From Leptospirales bacterium (GTDB taxonomy: Bacteria; Spirochaetota; Leptospiria; Leptospirales; Leptonemataceae): a stretch of 64,000 nucleotides of DNA. The position numbers and the translations under genes were made by a program. How positions within the stretch are numbered: position 1 is the stretch's first letter; every line of letters starts with the position of its first letter. This document shows positions 17,646 through 26,555 of this stretch, one piece after another. The notes beneath the pieces were generated by a model. The model was given only the letters and a program-made list of their open reading frames with translations. It had not been told where the DNA came from and ran no database searches. The stretch spans positions 1-64,000 of the forward strand of contig JAEUSB010000049.1 in assembly GCA_016788865.1 (NCBI GenBank). Direction: 5' to 3'.

Positions 17646-18191
17646 ATGGATCAGAAACGCGGTCGGGTCCCGGTTAAGTACAAGTTTCAATTTCGTCTCA
17701 TTAGGCGCGCCATGTTTCCACTACTGGGACTGGCGGGCGTTTCCCTTGCAGTAATCTGGTATGCGACAGAGGGAAGCCATGAGTACAGCATGACCCAGCT
17801 GCGCTGGATGGGTTGGTGCGGCGTTATTGCTTTTTGTCTAACCTCATTGCTTGGAGTCGGATGGAGTTTGATCCTGTACTCAAGGCGTCTCGCCGGGCCT
17901 TTGATGCATTTGGAAAAGGTCCTGGCACAAATAGCTAAAGGCGATTTGAGTGTGCGCATTCAGCTTCGCAAGGACGACGAGCTACAGGAACACGCGGCAC
18001 ACCTTAACCTGACATTTCTTTCTTTACAGGACCGAGTTAAACGAATCCATCAGTACTGTCGGTACACGCAGGAAACGCTTGAGAAGCTGGCTGGCCAGGA
18101 CTCACTTAGCCCGCATGAAAAATCGCAGCTAGAACGCATTCGCGAGCTGATCCGATTGATAGAGGAAGCGGTGGAGGACTTTCGGGTTTGA
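17646..18191 (+). CDS. HAMP-only inner-membrane protein
   Basis: 181 residues: two membrane helices (about 22-40 and 58-78) with only about 18 residues between them, then a HAMP domain (SRRLAGPLMHLEKVLAQIAKGDLSVRI, DDELQEHAAHLN) and a C-terminal coiled coil. There is no kinase, cyclase or chemotaxis output domain. It begins 10 bases after the phosphatase gene and overlaps the deaminase gene by four bases (TTGA). The likely role is signal relay or dimerisation with the HAMP-containing phosphatase, which is inference. Confidence 0.8.
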   Translation: MDQKRGRVPVKYKFQFRLIRRAMFPLLGLAGVSLAVIWYATEGSHEYSMTQLRWMGWCGVIAFCLTSLLGVGWSLILYSRRLAGPLMHLEKVLAQIAKGDLSVRIQLRKDDELQEHAAHLNLTFLSLQDRVKRIHQYCRYTQETLEKLAGQDSLSPHEKSQLERIRELIRLIEEAVEDFRV

Positions 18192-19510
18192 GCAATGTAT
18201 TTCGCCTGGAACAACTGATTCAGCGAATCAGATCCCTTGACAAAGACGTTGAAGACCTGCGTCGCATTCGTGCTCGTCTTCCGGCCAATCGCTCCTTCAC
18301 ACCGGGTCTGCAGGTAGCGTTTGATCGGCACATTAACGATATCTTAAATCAAAAGATTTCCCTGGAAGAGCTAGAGGTCGAAAGCTTACCCGAGGATCTC
18401 CTGAATGAAATTGCCTCCGTCGACGTTGCAACGGCTTCGCGGATCAGCGTCGATCGGGAGAAGAAGGAATATGACCTATCCGCGGAGGATAAGCGAGTTC
18501 TGGAGTTTCTCCGTGCAATGCCCAAAACGGAAGTACATCTGCATATGGAGGCCTGCATTTCCAAGGAGACGTTGGCCGGTATGCTCGCCAGGAACCGGAT
18601 CGAGTATGATGATGAACAACTGAACAAGTTGTATAAGTTTTCAAATCTCCAGGAGTTTATCAAACTCTTCCTATTCATTATTGATTCTATAAAGACGCCG
18701 GACGATTTTGAGCTAGTGTTTCAGAATCTCCGCGATTATATGAACGCGAATAACGTTCGTTACGGTGAAGTATTCCTCGCACCTTCGCGCATGATTCAGA
18801 ACGGATTGGATTTTTCGGAGATAGCTGAGACCCTCGATCGCCTTTCTCGCGAATGTCGCCTGGCCGGAGGACCGGATATTCGGTACCTGATCGACGTCTC
18901 CAGGACCTTTGGACCAGAGAATGCGAGCAAGAACTTGCAGCGGGTTCTCTCGAATGCCAAATCCAGTATTATCGGAATTGGACTCGGTGGGGCGGAGCTG
19001 ATGGGACCAGCGCGAGACTACAAGGATGTTTTCGCACAAGCGCAAGCAGAGGGCCTGCGCACGGTGGCGCATGCAGGAGAGGATGACGGTCCATGGTCAA
19101 TTCGTGACACGGTCGAGGTTTTGAAAGCTGAACGCATTGGTCACGGAACTTCGGCAATTCAAGATCCTTCGCTTATGGAGCTGATCAAGAAGAAGAAAAT
19201 TCCTATTGAAATCTGTCTTACCAGCAATATCTTCACGGGCAAGTACGTTCGTCGAGAAAAGGACCATCCGGTGCGTCGGTACTATGACGATGGCTTGATT
19301 TGCACGGTGAACACCGATGATCCGGAAATATTCAATGTAACGTTAACCGACGAATACTTTAAACTCTACAAATCTCTTGATTTTACAATCAGTGAAATCG
19401 TTGACCTTTGCCGGCAGGGTGTTTACGCCACCTTTCAGAAGAACCCCGCGGGAATGTGGAACGATTTCAAACCGCAGATTGAAACGCTGCGCAAGAAATA
19501 CGCAGTGTAG
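18188..19510 (+). CDS. Adenosine deaminase with an N-terminal extension
   Basis: Metal-dependent deaminase, adenosine to inosine. All family landmarks are present: TEVHLHMEA (His117, His119), TVAHAGED, ERIGHGT, LTSN and VNTDDP. At 440 residues it is about 100 longer than E. coli Add. The extra 1-110 segment is helical and charged, with a heptad-like start (LEQLIQRIRSLDKDVEDLRRI). The start is TTG inside the upstream TGA, so it is translationally coupled to the HAMP protein. Substrates other than adenosine (such as modified adenines) cannot be excluded. Confidence 0.9.
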   Translation: MSNVFRLEQLIQRIRSLDKDVEDLRRIRARLPANRSFTPGLQVAFDRHINDILNQKISLEELEVESLPEDLLNEIASVDVATASRISVDREKKEYDLSAEDKRVLEFLRAMPKTEVHLHMEACISKETLAGMLARNRIEYDDEQLNKLYKFSNLQEFIKLFLFIIDSIKTPDDFELVFQNLRDYMNANNVRYGEVFLAPSRMIQNGLDFSEIAETLDRLSRECRLAGGPDIRYLIDVSRTFGPENASKNLQRVLSNAKSSIIGIGLGGAELMGPARDYKDVFAQAQAEGLRTVAHAGEDDGPWSIRDTVEVLKAERIGHGTSAIQDPSLMELIKKKKIPIEICLTSNIFTGKYVRREKDHPVRRYYDDGLICTVNTDDPEIFNVTLTDEYFKLYKSLDFTISEIVDLCRQGVYATFQKNPAGMWNDFKPQIETLRKKYAV

Positions 19511-19513
19511 GAG

Positions 19514-20500
19514 CTACGGGCCGGAGAGCAAGTCCTCGCGCGCCTGACGAATATAGTCGAGTTTTCCAGTTTTCAGAATTTCCAGGAGTGTTGCGCGCTC
19601 ACCCGCAGAAATCACATGGTCTTCCAGGAGTTGGTTGAGAACTTCCGCAGCAAGTTCCACTTCGATTCCAAATAGTTCAGAGTAAAGTGCTGGAAGGGAA
19701 AGTCTGGCGTTGTTCTTGTTATAATAGTCAACCATACTGCCGGTGATTGTGATAACGGTGTTTCTTCGCTTGACCAGCTCCTCCATTCCGCCAAGAATCA
19801 TTGAGGTCTCTGGATCATCGGCGAACAATTTCAGCATATGATCGTAGATACCGGGGGACAACAGCGGTAAGCTATACAGGTCTCCGCCGAGGCCAATAAA
19901 GAGCTCGCGTTCCTCTTGCTCTGATAGGCCGGACAATTCAGGGAATTTTGAAATAATCGAAGGCGGCACGAGGACGATAAATTGCGCGGCTGTCGCCATA
20001 TCTTTTTCTGTCCGAACGATATACGCAATCAGGTCACAGATCTGATTCACAGGCAGCCGGGCCCAGTAGGCCGTGGTCTTTTGGAGAAAGTAATTTCCGC
20101 GCATGGCCAGGTCCGGACGCGTCCGCCGCAACTCCTGGAAGTGTTTGAAATCGGCTTTGAAGATCTCGCAGAGAGTCGTGGGCTTTAGTTTGGCTGCGAT
20201 GTTTCCTGAATCCTCGGGTCTTTGTGTGCCCAGAAAGTAGCGGACCAATTCAAGATGTTCTGGTGTCTCACGGATGAATGATTCCATAAGGCCGGGATCG
20301 CATTGAAGAAACGCGCTCTGGGCAACACCAAAAGAGTTCTTGCCGCGTTGAAACTGACGCAACTTTTCCGGGGCAATGCAGGATTCCACTAGTCTCGTTT
20401 GCCAACGATTGTCGGAAACGACAGTCTTACAGTTTGAGAGGCACTTCTGATGAAGGCCGGTATCGAGCATGCAGGTTGGTCTTCTGATGCCCGAAGTCAT
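19514..20500 (-). CDS. Hypothetical protein downstream of purH
   Basis: 328 residues, soluble, mostly helical, with cysteines clustered in the first 45 residues (Cys11, Cys20, Cys24 and Cys41) and none conspicuous later. No family recognised. Its ATG is two bases after the purH stop, so it is the last gene of the orf-purN-purH operon, yet nothing suggests a purine enzyme. It ends three bases from the convergent adenosine deaminase gene. Confidence 0.65.
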   Translation of the reverse strand: MTSGIRRPTCMLDTGLHQKCLSNCKTVVSDNRWQTRLVESCIAPEKLRQFQRGKNSFGVAQSAFLQCDPGLMESFIRETPEHLELVRYFLGTQRPEDSGNIAAKLKPTTLCEIFKADFKHFQELRRTRPDLAMRGNYFLQKTTAYWARLPVNQICDLIAYIVRTEKDMATAAQFIVLVPPSIISKFPELSGLSEQEERELFIGLGGDLYSLPLLSPGIYDHMLKLFADDPETSMILGGMEELVKRRNTVITITGSMVDYYNKNNARLSLPALYSELFGIEVELAAEVLNQLLEDHVISAGERATLLEILKTGKLDYIRQAREDLLSGP

Positions 20501-20502
20501 GG

Positions 20503-22125
20503 TTAATGCCTGAAGTGTCGCATGCCGGTGAAGACCATTGCGATTCCCTGCTCATCACAGGCCTGAATTACTTCTTCGTCGCGGACGGATCCGCCTGGTT
20601 GCGCCACCGCCTTTGCTCCGGCCTTTGCCAGCGCGTCCAATCCATCCCGGAAGGGAAAAAATGCGTCGGATGCAACCGCAGAACCTTCTAGACTCAGACC
20701 GGCGCGTCTTGCCTTAGAGGCAGCAATCTCCGTCGAATCAAGCCGGCTCATCTGTCCCGCTCCGATTCCCAGGGATGCGCGTTCGTTGGTGAACACAATC
20801 GCATTTGATTTTACATGCTTAACCAATCGCCATCCAAGTTGGAGTGCTCGAAGTTCCGCCTCCGTGGGGGCACGTTTTGTTACCACTTTCCAGTCGCGGA
20901 CTGGCGCGTACTGGTGGTCCATGTCTTCAAACAAAAGCCCGAGTTCGTTCAGACGTAATTCCATCCCCGGAGCGAGGAAAGCCGCGGGACGCGAAACCTC
21001 GAGCAGCCGTAGATTCTTCTTGGAGGCAAACCGCTCCAGTGCCTCGGGCGCGTAGCCCGGAGCGATAATCACTTCAGCGAAGTTCTCATTGATGAGATCA
21101 GCCGTTTGTGCATCAACCGGCGTTGTCAAAGCAATGACACCACCAAATGCACTCACCGGGTCGCAAGCACGTGCAAGCTTGAAAGCCTCGGCCATGCCTC
21201 CTGGTAAGTCTATCCCTGAACCCGATGGTTTCCCGCCGTAGACCCCAAGATCTGGATCAAAGTGAGAAAGTGCAGCCCCACAAGGATTCAAATGCTTAAC
21301 AATTACGACACCATGACCAGGAAGAGAAAGCGCAGAGATCAATGCAGCATTCGCATCTAACAGGTTGTTATACGATAGTTCCTTGCCCTGGATTTGATGC
21401 CAGGGACTACCGTCCCGTTTTTCCTTTTCAAGGTCAGCCACGGGCCGATAGTAAGCCGCTTCCTGATGGGGGTTCTCGCCGTAGCGCATGGTTTGAACCT
21501 TGCGAAACGTAACCGTCAAGGATTCTGGAAACTTAACTTTCTCAACCTCATCAAGATATCTTGAGATGAGTGAATCATATTCCGAGGTATGATGGAACAC
21601 TGCACGAGCCAGGTTCAACGACATCTTTTCCGGGATACCGCCATGGTTTTCGATCTCTTCCCTAATCCGTGCATAATCGGCGGGATCCGTTACAGCCGCA
21701 CAGAATCTATAGTTCTTGGATGCAGCCCTTAGCATTGCAGGGCCACCGATGTCAATATTCTCAATTGCTTCTTCAAAAGGGGCGTTTCGGGCAATGGTTG
21801 CTGCAAACGGGTACAGGTTCACAACCAACAGGTCAATGCCGGAGATTTGCTGATCAGTCATTGCCTGGACGTGAGTGGCGTTGTCGCGCAGTGCGAGCAA
21901 ACCACCGTGGATTTTTGGATGCAGAGTCTTCACTCGACCGTCCATGATTTCGGGGAAGCCGGTAACGTCTTCGACGCTCCGAGCAGGAATTCCGCCTTCG
22001 CGCAGGGCTTTCAACGTACCGCCGGTCGATATGATTTCAACGTTGCGCGCTGCCAGGAAGCGCGCGAACTCATTGAGGCCCGTTTTATCGGAAACGGAAA
22101 TTAACGCGCGGCGCACTTGAATCAT
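20503..22125 (-). CDS. purH: Bifunctional AICAR transformylase / IMP cyclohydrolase PurH
   Basis: Catalyses the last two steps of de novo purine synthesis. The N-terminal MGS-like cyclohydrolase domain (1-200) shows ALISVSDKTGL, STGGTLKAL, MDGRVKTLHPKIHGG and LVVNLYPF. The transformylase domain (200-540) shows MRYGENPHQ, KHLNPCGAA and QPGGSVRD, ending in FTGMRHFRH. Its 540 residues are normal for the family. It follows purN by about ten bases and precedes an unknown gene. Confidence 0.97.
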   Translation of the reverse strand: MIQVRRALISVSDKTGLNEFARFLAARNVEIISTGGTLKALREGGIPARSVEDVTGFPEIMDGRVKTLHPKIHGGLLALRDNATHVQAMTDQQISGIDLLVVNLYPFAATIARNAPFEEAIENIDIGGPAMLRAASKNYRFCAAVTDPADYARIREEIENHGGIPEKMSLNLARAVFHHTSEYDSLISRYLDEVEKVKFPESLTVTFRKVQTMRYGENPHQEAAYYRPVADLEKEKRDGSPWHQIQGKELSYNNLLDANAALISALSLPGHGVVIVKHLNPCGAALSHFDPDLGVYGGKPSGSGIDLPGGMAEAFKLARACDPVSAFGGVIALTTPVDAQTADLINENFAEVIIAPGYAPEALERFASKKNLRLLEVSRPAAFLAPGMELRLNELGLLFEDMDHQYAPVRDWKVVTKRAPTEAELRALQLGWRLVKHVKSNAIVFTNERASLGIGAGQMSRLDSTEIAASKARRAGLSLEGSAVASDAFFPFRDGLDALAKAGAKAVAQPGGSVRDEEVIQACDEQGIAMVFTGMRHFRH

Positions 22126-22134
22126 TGAGAACTC

Positions 22135-22746
22135 CTATTCTTTACTGTGCCGAAAAACCCTTCTCCCGTCTACTGAGATTTGACCATTACAAACGAGATT
22201 CACGACATCAATGAGAATACTATGTTCAACCTTACGAATCAGCTGATGCAGCGACTCAGGGGTGCTTCCCTCTGGAATCGGCAGTGACTCCTGTGCTATG
22301 ATCGGACCCGTATCGACGTTCGAATCTACAAAATGAACCGTAACACCGCTGACTCGGGCACCGTAATCAATTGCCTGCTTTACGGCATGCAGACCGGGAA
22401 AGGCCGGAAGAAGAGACGGATGAATATTGATAATGCGGTTTGGGAAAGCCTCCACCAGTGGTTTGGCGAGAACCTTCATGAAACCGAGCGCAAGGATAAG
22501 ATCCGGCCCGGCTTGAACAACCGATTGGAAAAGCGCAGAATCAAAATCAGATCGAGTTGAAAACGACTTGCTGTCGATCATTTCAACCGGAATCCCTGCA
22601 CCACTTGCGATGCGCGCCGCGCCTGTTTCCGGTCGGTCGACAATCAGCTTACAAATGGAGCAGTTGGTAATTTTTCCCGCAGAGATACCTGATAGAACAG
22701 CCTGAAAATTGGTCCCGGCCCCCGAGGCAAGTACTAGCGTTCGCAT
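22135..22746 (-). CDS. purN: Phosphoribosylglycinamide formyltransferase PurN
   Basis: Transfers formyl from 10-formyl-THF to GAR. 203 residues. N-terminal LASGAGTNFQAV phosphate loop; catalytic INIHPSLLPAFPG with Asn, His; and HFVDSNVDTGPIIAQ with the catalytic Asp. The start ATG at 22746 shares one base with the upstream TGA (TGATG), so it is coupled to the preceding unknown gene; a TTG one codon earlier is less likely. The next gene is purH. Confidence 0.95.
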   Translation of the reverse strand: MRTLVLASGAGTNFQAVLSGISAGKITNCSICKLIVDRPETGAARIASGAGIPVEMIDSKSFSTRSDFDSALFQSVVQAGPDLILALGFMKVLAKPLVEAFPNRIINIHPSLLPAFPGLHAVKQAIDYGARVSGVTVHFVDSNVDTGPIIAQESLPIPEGSTPESLHQLIRKVEHSILIDVVNLVCNGQISVDGRRVFRHSKE

Positions 22747-23198
22747 CAATCGAGAAACTCAATCGAGGAAACCACTTCAGAAATCAGCATCGCTGTTCCC
22801 TGCTGTGGAATCTCGTCTCCGTTGTAGATTACGAACAAAAGTCTGTTGTTCCGCGATATTGCGTTTACCATCCAGAATCGATTGTCCAGGACATACTCGA
22901 CCGAGACACACTCCAGTCCGGAAGGAAGAACAAAATTCGTCATGCGAGAACGATCGGGTTCAACACCATTCTGATTGAGGTAGCGTTCCATTTCATCGCG
23001 TGCATCAAGAATGGGAGCAGGCCTCCGAAACGCAGCGATTTGCAGCACGCCTGAGCCATCCGGATCAAAGAAGGCCGGTATATTCTCTACTATTTCCACT
23101 TCCCAGAGTGGCGGAACGCGGACCGTGAAGAAGGGCCCTTGAAATACGCGAGCCTGCGAACTGGAATCATCTGTCATATTTTGGTTGATCGAGGACAT
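22746..23198 (-). CDS. Hypothetical protein, first gene of the purN-purH operon
   Basis: 150 residues, soluble. A beta-rich pattern (FTVRVPPLWEVEIVENIPAFFDPDGSGVLQIAAF, FVLPSGLECVSVEYVLDNRFWMVNAISRNN) resembles small PsbP/Mog1-like sandwich proteins, but I cannot assign a family. Its stop overlaps the purN start, so it heads the purine operon and is translated with it. Divergent from the hydrolase gene at 23223; the 24-base gap between them leaves little room, so at least one promoter must lie inside a coding region. Confidence 0.65.
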   Translation of the reverse strand: MSSINQNMTDDSSSQARVFQGPFFTVRVPPLWEVEIVENIPAFFDPDGSGVLQIAAFRRPAPILDARDEMERYLNQNGVEPDRSRMTNFVLPSGLECVSVEYVLDNRFWMVNAISRNNRLLFVIYNGDEIPQQGTAMLISEVVSSIEFLD

Positions 23199-23222
23199 TC
23201 ATCCCGTTTTCTGTAAAGCACC

Positions 23223-24512
23223 TTGTTTGGCCCAATCAAAAAACGCAAAGATCCGCTAACAATTCTGTTATCGATCATAATTATCCTGGTTGCAGCCTTT
23301 CTCGCGGGCACGGCCGCGCTGGTTCTTGCTGGAATTCTGGCAGTGCTGGTTCTTTTTTATCCATTCTTTCTTTACTGGTGGGACAAGCTGTATGGCACGC
23401 CCGACATTGCTGATCAGCTCTTCTACGCCCATACTGATGATGGCTGGAATATTGCCATGCATTTCCACATGCCGCGCTATCCAAAGCCCAATGCGTTTCC
23501 GGTCATCATGTCACATGGGATTGCGGTGAATAAATTCGGGGTCGATCTGGACGAATCACACAGTCTTCCCTATTATCTCAAACAAAATGGGTATCCGGTG
23601 TTTGTGCTCAGCCTCCGAGGAGTTGGGAAGTCATATCACTCTTCCAAAACCCGGTACCGGGACTTTACCTTTGACGACATCGTACTGTATGACGTGCCCG
23701 CAGTCATTAGAAGGGTGAAAGAGCTGACGGGTGCGCCCAAGATAAACTGGATTGGTCATAGCATGGGATCTATGATTATGTACGGCTTCCTTGGCAGGGA
23801 GCTTCCGGGTTCTGAAGATGTAGCTTCTTTCACAGCCCTTGCGGGTCCCGGAAAGATTGAGCACGCGAAGACTTCCATTTGGGGTTCGATTGCACACATG
23901 CCATGGCTTCCCCGCGTGCTGGACATGAAATTTGGAGCGCAAATCATATCTCCCCTGACTGGCCGTTTCCTTACCCCAATCGAAAATATTATTTACGATT
24001 CGGAAAATATTTCAAAGGTCACAATCCGTCGCCTTATGAAAAATGGAATTGAGAATATTGGCCTGGGGCTGGTTCGCCAGTTTCTGGATTGGATCAAAAG
24101 CGGTGTCGAATATACTCGCGACGGTTCGCACAATTACCGAGACGGTTTCAAGAAGATGAAGGTGCCAACGCTATTCCTCGCAGGATCCCGTGATCACATT
24201 GCTCCTGCGGAATCCGTCAAGTTTGCCTTTGACAACTGCGGAAGTTCTATCAAAGAGTACAGGGTTCTCGGCAAGCAAACGGGATATCATTGCGACTATT
24301 GTCACACCGGGATTGTACTCGGGGACCGTGCTCGCGATGATGTGTATCCTCTCGTCCGGGACTTCTTGAACCTTTACGGCGGTAAGAAACGCGGAAGGAA
24401 CTTCATTAAGGCCTTCTTTAAGAGACTCATGAAGAAACGCGTTAAGCGAAAGGCGCGGGGCCTTCGTTTGTATAGCGAGCCAGCAAAGCCGGGGAATCTG
24501 ATTCGCTCATGA
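23223..24512 (+). CDS. Membrane-anchored alpha/beta hydrolase (lipase-like)
   Basis: 429 residues. The first 50 hold one or two membrane helices (LTILLSIIIILVAAFLAGTAALVLAGILAVLVLF). The hydrolase domain has an oxyanion region SHGIAVNKFG, nucleophile elbow GHSMGS, an Asp in LAGSRDHIAP and a His in CHTGIVLG, consistent with a Ser-Asp-His triad. The C-terminal 50 residues are very basic (KRGRNFIKAFFKRLMKKRVKRKARG), perhaps lipid binding. TTG start. It shares ATGA with a GDSL-type hydrolase, suggesting joint action on lipids or esters. Confidence 0.85.
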   Translation: MFGPIKKRKDPLTILLSIIIILVAAFLAGTAALVLAGILAVLVLFYPFFLYWWDKLYGTPDIADQLFYAHTDDGWNIAMHFHMPRYPKPNAFPVIMSHGIAVNKFGVDLDESHSLPYYLKQNGYPVFVLSLRGVGKSYHSSKTRYRDFTFDDIVLYDVPAVIRRVKELTGAPKINWIGHSMGSMIMYGFLGRELPGSEDVASFTALAGPGKIEHAKTSIWGSIAHMPWLPRVLDMKFGAQIISPLTGRFLTPIENIIYDSENISKVTIRRLMKNGIENIGLGLVRQFLDWIKSGVEYTRDGSHNYRDGFKKMKVPTLFLAGSRDHIAPAESVKFAFDNCGSSIKEYRVLGKQTGYHCDYCHTGIVLGDRARDDVYPLVRDFLNLYGGKKRGRNFIKAFFKRLMKKRVKRKARGLRLYSEPAKPGNLIRS

Positions 24513-25267
24513 ACTCTTTAGTGAAATATTGCCTGTTCTCAGTTTGCTTCTTACTGGCCACGCAATGCCGGACTGCAGATTCAAGGCCGGACACGATTGG
24601 CCAGGATTACCTCGATCGCGAATTCAAGTGCACCTACGCACCTCTGGGCGTTGAAGCGGACGTTCGAGTCCAGCTCATGCGAACCGCTTTCCGCGAAACC
24701 TGGAAGACAAGTCGGACAAACGCTGATATTGTATTCACCGGCGATTCAACGATGGCCATCTTTGGCGGCGATCGCCTTCAGAAAATGCTGCCTGGCTTTG
24801 ACATTGTGAATCGAGCCATCGGAGGTGAAACCACAGCGGGCCTCCTTGAAAGATTGGATCAAGACGTTGTTTCTCTCCGACCTCGCGTGGTTGCCATCGT
24901 CATAGGAGGCAATGATTTGCTGGGCGGGAGATGCATGCGCATTGCCCTTCAAAACACCGGAATGATATTGCAGAAGCTGAAGACCAGTTTGCCCAACACG
25001 AAAGTGATTATGGTGAGCATTCCTCCCGTGGTTTCCTGGAAGGCTAGCAGCATTACTCCGTATTACAATCGAAAACTGGAATACCTGACACGCGATATGG
25101 GCATCACGTTTTTGGATCTTTGGCCTGCAATGGGTGATCTAGAAAAACCGGGCCTCAAGCAAGAATATAGATTTATCATGCCCAATGGCAAAGAGGATCA
25201 GGTTCACTTCAATGAAGCCGGATACCTGGTCTTTGCGAACTTGCTACGGCCTTTGATCGGGCCGTAG
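24509..25267 (+). CDS. SGNH/GDSL hydrolase, probable lipoprotein
   Basis: 252 residues. The N-terminal hydrophobic stretch ends LLATQC, a plausible lipoprotein cleavage site. Catalytic blocks of the SGNH family follow: FTGDSTM with the nucleophile Ser, NRAIGGETT with the Gly, IGGNDLLGG with the Asn, and DQVHFNEAGY with the Asp-x-x-His. Such enzymes are esterases, lipases or acyl-transfer enzymes acting in the periplasm or at the surface. The start overlaps the hydrolase gene upstream by four bases. Confidence 0.88.
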   Translation: MNSLVKYCLFSVCFLLATQCRTADSRPDTIGQDYLDREFKCTYAPLGVEADVRVQLMRTAFRETWKTSRTNADIVFTGDSTMAIFGGDRLQKMLPGFDIVNRAIGGETTAGLLERLDQDVVSLRPRVVAIVIGGNDLLGGRCMRIALQNTGMILQKLKTSLPNTKVIMVSIPPVVSWKASSITPYYNRKLEYLTRDMGITFLDLWPAMGDLEKPGLKQEYRFIMPNGKEDQVHFNEAGYLVFANLLRPLIGP

Positions 25268-25275
25268 ACCAGCTA

Positions 25276-26403
25276 TTACATCTGGAATCGAACTCCAACG
25301 TTGGCGCCGTATGCGCGACTTGAGTACATTCCTTCTGCAAAAACCTTAAGCCAGAATAGATTGATATCCAGTCCTAATTTTCCGTAAGCCACATTCTTGG
25401 GGACTTTCCCTGAACCGTTAAGCGACATTGTAAGGTACGAGTTGTAGGCGGCTGAGGTCACACTCTGTCCGGCTGCAGCTGCAAGCAGGGCTGCCGAATC
25501 ACCCGATAGATAGACCGGCCCTACGCGCGTAATATTGAAATCTACTCCCCCTTTGCTGTAGGCCATGCCGCCACCAAAGGTGAAATTCAAGAAATAGAGG
25601 AATTGCATTCCAGTCATCAGTTCAACCGGGATGGTCTTGAGTTCGCTACGCATAGTCGCCAGGACGGCGCCGTCCCAGATCATTGTTGCCCCGCTCGCGG
25701 CGTTCAACTTGAGCTTCTGACCCTTGGTCTGTGTTGCGTTCAAATCGAGAAGTGCCGTGTGGTAACCGGCGCCCAATGAAACCCCGAGGAAGCGCAGGAG
25801 TGGTCCGCCAGCCAGTGGCTTGCCCTCGACCAGGTGATAGCGTACGTCAAACCCTCTGTTTCGAGTATTCACAATGATGTGACCCTGGTCGCCGCTATCA
25901 AAGGTGCGTCTGTCTTCTATGAAGGACACATAAACATCGAACTTAGAGGGCGAGAGGAAGAATGGCTGGGATTGGCTGGAATCGGTATCAAAAGGGTCAT
26001 AAGGATTATTCAACAACCAACCCAGGTTGCACCCAAGAAAGATCCGAGGATTCACGGCGGCGCCCGCCCTGGGCATGTCTTTGATCTCACCGTAGCCGGT
26101 GATGGGAACTGTCACCGTTTTCAGTGGAAGATATCCAGCGCCTACACTGGCACCGAGAGTCCAGCCCGATAGGTTCACCGTTCCCGCCGGCGCTCCCGAG
26201 GCGTTTGCCAGGGCGGCAGCGACAGCCATGTCATCGAACAACTTATTCATGTATTGGGTCTTGAGGTCATAATACATTTGGTCGAGGGTGGTCTGGCTAA
26301 TCGGCAGATAGGCGCACCCTGGTCCTGTACAGGTAATCTGAGCTTGCAGCGCCGGGGCCACAGTCAGCATACCTATTAGAAGGAAGATGTATCTAAGTTT
26401 CAT
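25276..26403 (-). CDS. Outer-membrane/surface protein, possibly Lsa36-like
   Basis: About 375 residues from ATG 26403; a TTG at 26418 would add five. A signal peptide ends near ALQAQ, followed by a short TCTGPGC cysteine motif. The rest alternates strand-like segments (LGASVGAGYLPLKTVTVPI, FDVYVSFIEDRRTF, LGLDINLFWLKVFAEGMYSS), ending GANVGVRFQM, which fits a beta-barrel with a C-terminal aromatic. The motif near the N-terminus reminds me of the leptospiral Lsa36 surface-adhesin family; this is recalled by eye. Monocistronic. Confidence 0.6.
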   Translation of the reverse strand: MKLRYIFLLIGMLTVAPALQAQITCTGPGCAYLPISQTTLDQMYYDLKTQYMNKLFDDMAVAAALANASGAPAGTVNLSGWTLGASVGAGYLPLKTVTVPITGYGEIKDMPRAGAAVNPRIFLGCNLGWLLNNPYDPFDTDSSQSQPFFLSPSKFDVYVSFIEDRRTFDSGDQGHIIVNTRNRGFDVRYHLVEGKPLAGGPLLRFLGVSLGAGYHTALLDLNATQTKGQKLKLNAASGATMIWDGAVLATMRSELKTIPVELMTGMQFLYFLNFTFGGGMAYSKGGVDFNITRVGPVYLSGDSAALLAAAAGQSVTSAAYNSYLTMSLNGSGKVPKNVAYGKLGLDINLFWLKVFAEGMYSSRAYGANVGVRFQM

Positions 26404-26502
26404 ATTTTTCTTTCCCAACTATTGATCAGACGCCTGGTCCTGTCCACAGTACAACACAGTAGACTCCATTTTTTTCGAACAAAAATCACTTTTTGTGCCA
26501 TG

Positions 26503-26521
26503 AGTGAACTTTCTTTTCACT
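26503..26521. promoter_or_regulatory. Inverted repeat in a divergent intergenic region
   Basis: AGTGAA and TTCACT separated by seven bases, between the divergent surface-protein gene and the gene at 26556. It could be an operator; no function is shown. Confidence 0.25.
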
Positions 26522-26555
26522 TGTTAGGCGCAGGGTAATTCCCATTCTGGAAATT

